Positions 47,705 to 47,740 of a stretch of 47,740 nucleotides of DNA are shown one piece after another (positions within the stretch are counted from its first letter, which is position 1; every line of letters begins with the position of its first letter). The stretch spans positions 1 to 47,740 of the forward strand of contig CAMLGF010000024.1 in assembly GCA_946479515.1 (NCBI GenBank), written 5' to 3'. The notes beneath the pieces were generated by a model that made no database searches, was not told the DNA's origin, and worked only from the letters and a program-made list of their open reading frames with translations. Source of the stretch: an uncultured Pseudomonadota bacterium (lineage in GTDB: Bacteria; Pseudomonadota; Gammaproteobacteria; Steroidobacterales; Steroidobacteraceae). Both the position numbers and the translations under genes were made by a program.

Positions 47705-47740
47705 TCAGGGCGCGGACTGTGCGGTCTTTCGCGCTTCGTG
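47705..47740 (-). CDS. Possible 3' end of a further gene
   Basis: From the right edge the minus strand reads HEARKTAQSAP and then TGA. This could be the last 11 codons of a gene upstream of the hypothetical protein, but it is too short to be sure. Confidence 0.3.
   Translation of the reverse strand, partial: HEARKTAQSAP

Overview
The window is high-GC, gene-dense bacterial chromosome. It looks like a gammaproteobacterium from the Xanthomonadales/Nevskiales/Steroidobacterales neighbourhood. The reasons are the FkpA/Mip-type lipoprotein isomerase, SlyX, a YcbB/YcbK pair, IspG, a tandem glycine riboswitch and many short secreted or lipoprotein genes; this placement is inference from gene content. 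No rRNA, tRNA or CRISPR array was seen. No stretch longer than 300 bases lacks a gene or a described element.

Region 1 (1-5.7 kb, minus strand) is a polymorphic-toxin locus. It holds a small secreted one-YD-repeat protein, a 1394-residue exported RHS protein with a cysteine/histidine HNH-like C-terminal toxin, an overlapping Imm33/DUF2185-like immunity gene, a RraB-like gene broken by a one-base shift in a run of five C, and a partial ORF at the window edge.

Region 2 (5.8-14.7 kb) is mostly housekeeping. A minus-strand run rlmI-lgt-thyA-SET-2OG oxygenase-folA-SnoaL-fkpA ends at a clear terminator. It diverges from a DUF255 thioredoxin-fold gene across only 20 bp. TfoX-like and HIT-family genes follow.

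Region 3 (14.7-22.3 kb) is the most distinctive part. Three minus-strand genes for exported or lipoproteins diverge from a plus-strand operon of overlapping genes: an ECF sigma factor, a single-pass membrane protein and an exported 1107-residue TPR-CHAT (caspase-like) protein with an intact His/Cys pair. It may be a sigma-controlled envelope CHAT-protease module.

Region 4 (22.4-36.8 kb) holds an L,D-transpeptidase facing a YcbK-like peptidase, a fold-III PLP decarboxylase, a Ycf46-like AAA ATPase, an AI-2E family transporter and a second ECF sigma factor with a membrane partner. It continues with a YgiD-like dioxygenase, a large secreted glycosidase-like protein, an RcnB-like protein, SlyX, a serine hydrolase, a truncated metallophosphoesterase and TsaC/Sua5. 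A dispersed palindromic repeat (GGGGACATTCCTC...AAAAAGGGGACGC) lies next to slyX, and a half copy forms the 3' end of the ygiD gene.

Region 5 (36.9-47.7 kb) holds an Nma111-like double protease/PDZ protein, dgkA and the glycine-cleavage operon gcvT-gcvH-gcvPA-gcvPB behind a tandem glycine riboswitch with a built-in terminator. It ends with a DUF4440-like gene, ispG, a pterin-4a-carbinolamine dehydratase and an unknown gene.

Several genes have a -10-like hexamer only 6-10 nt before the start codon and no Shine-Dalgarno sequence, which suggests frequent leaderless transcripts.
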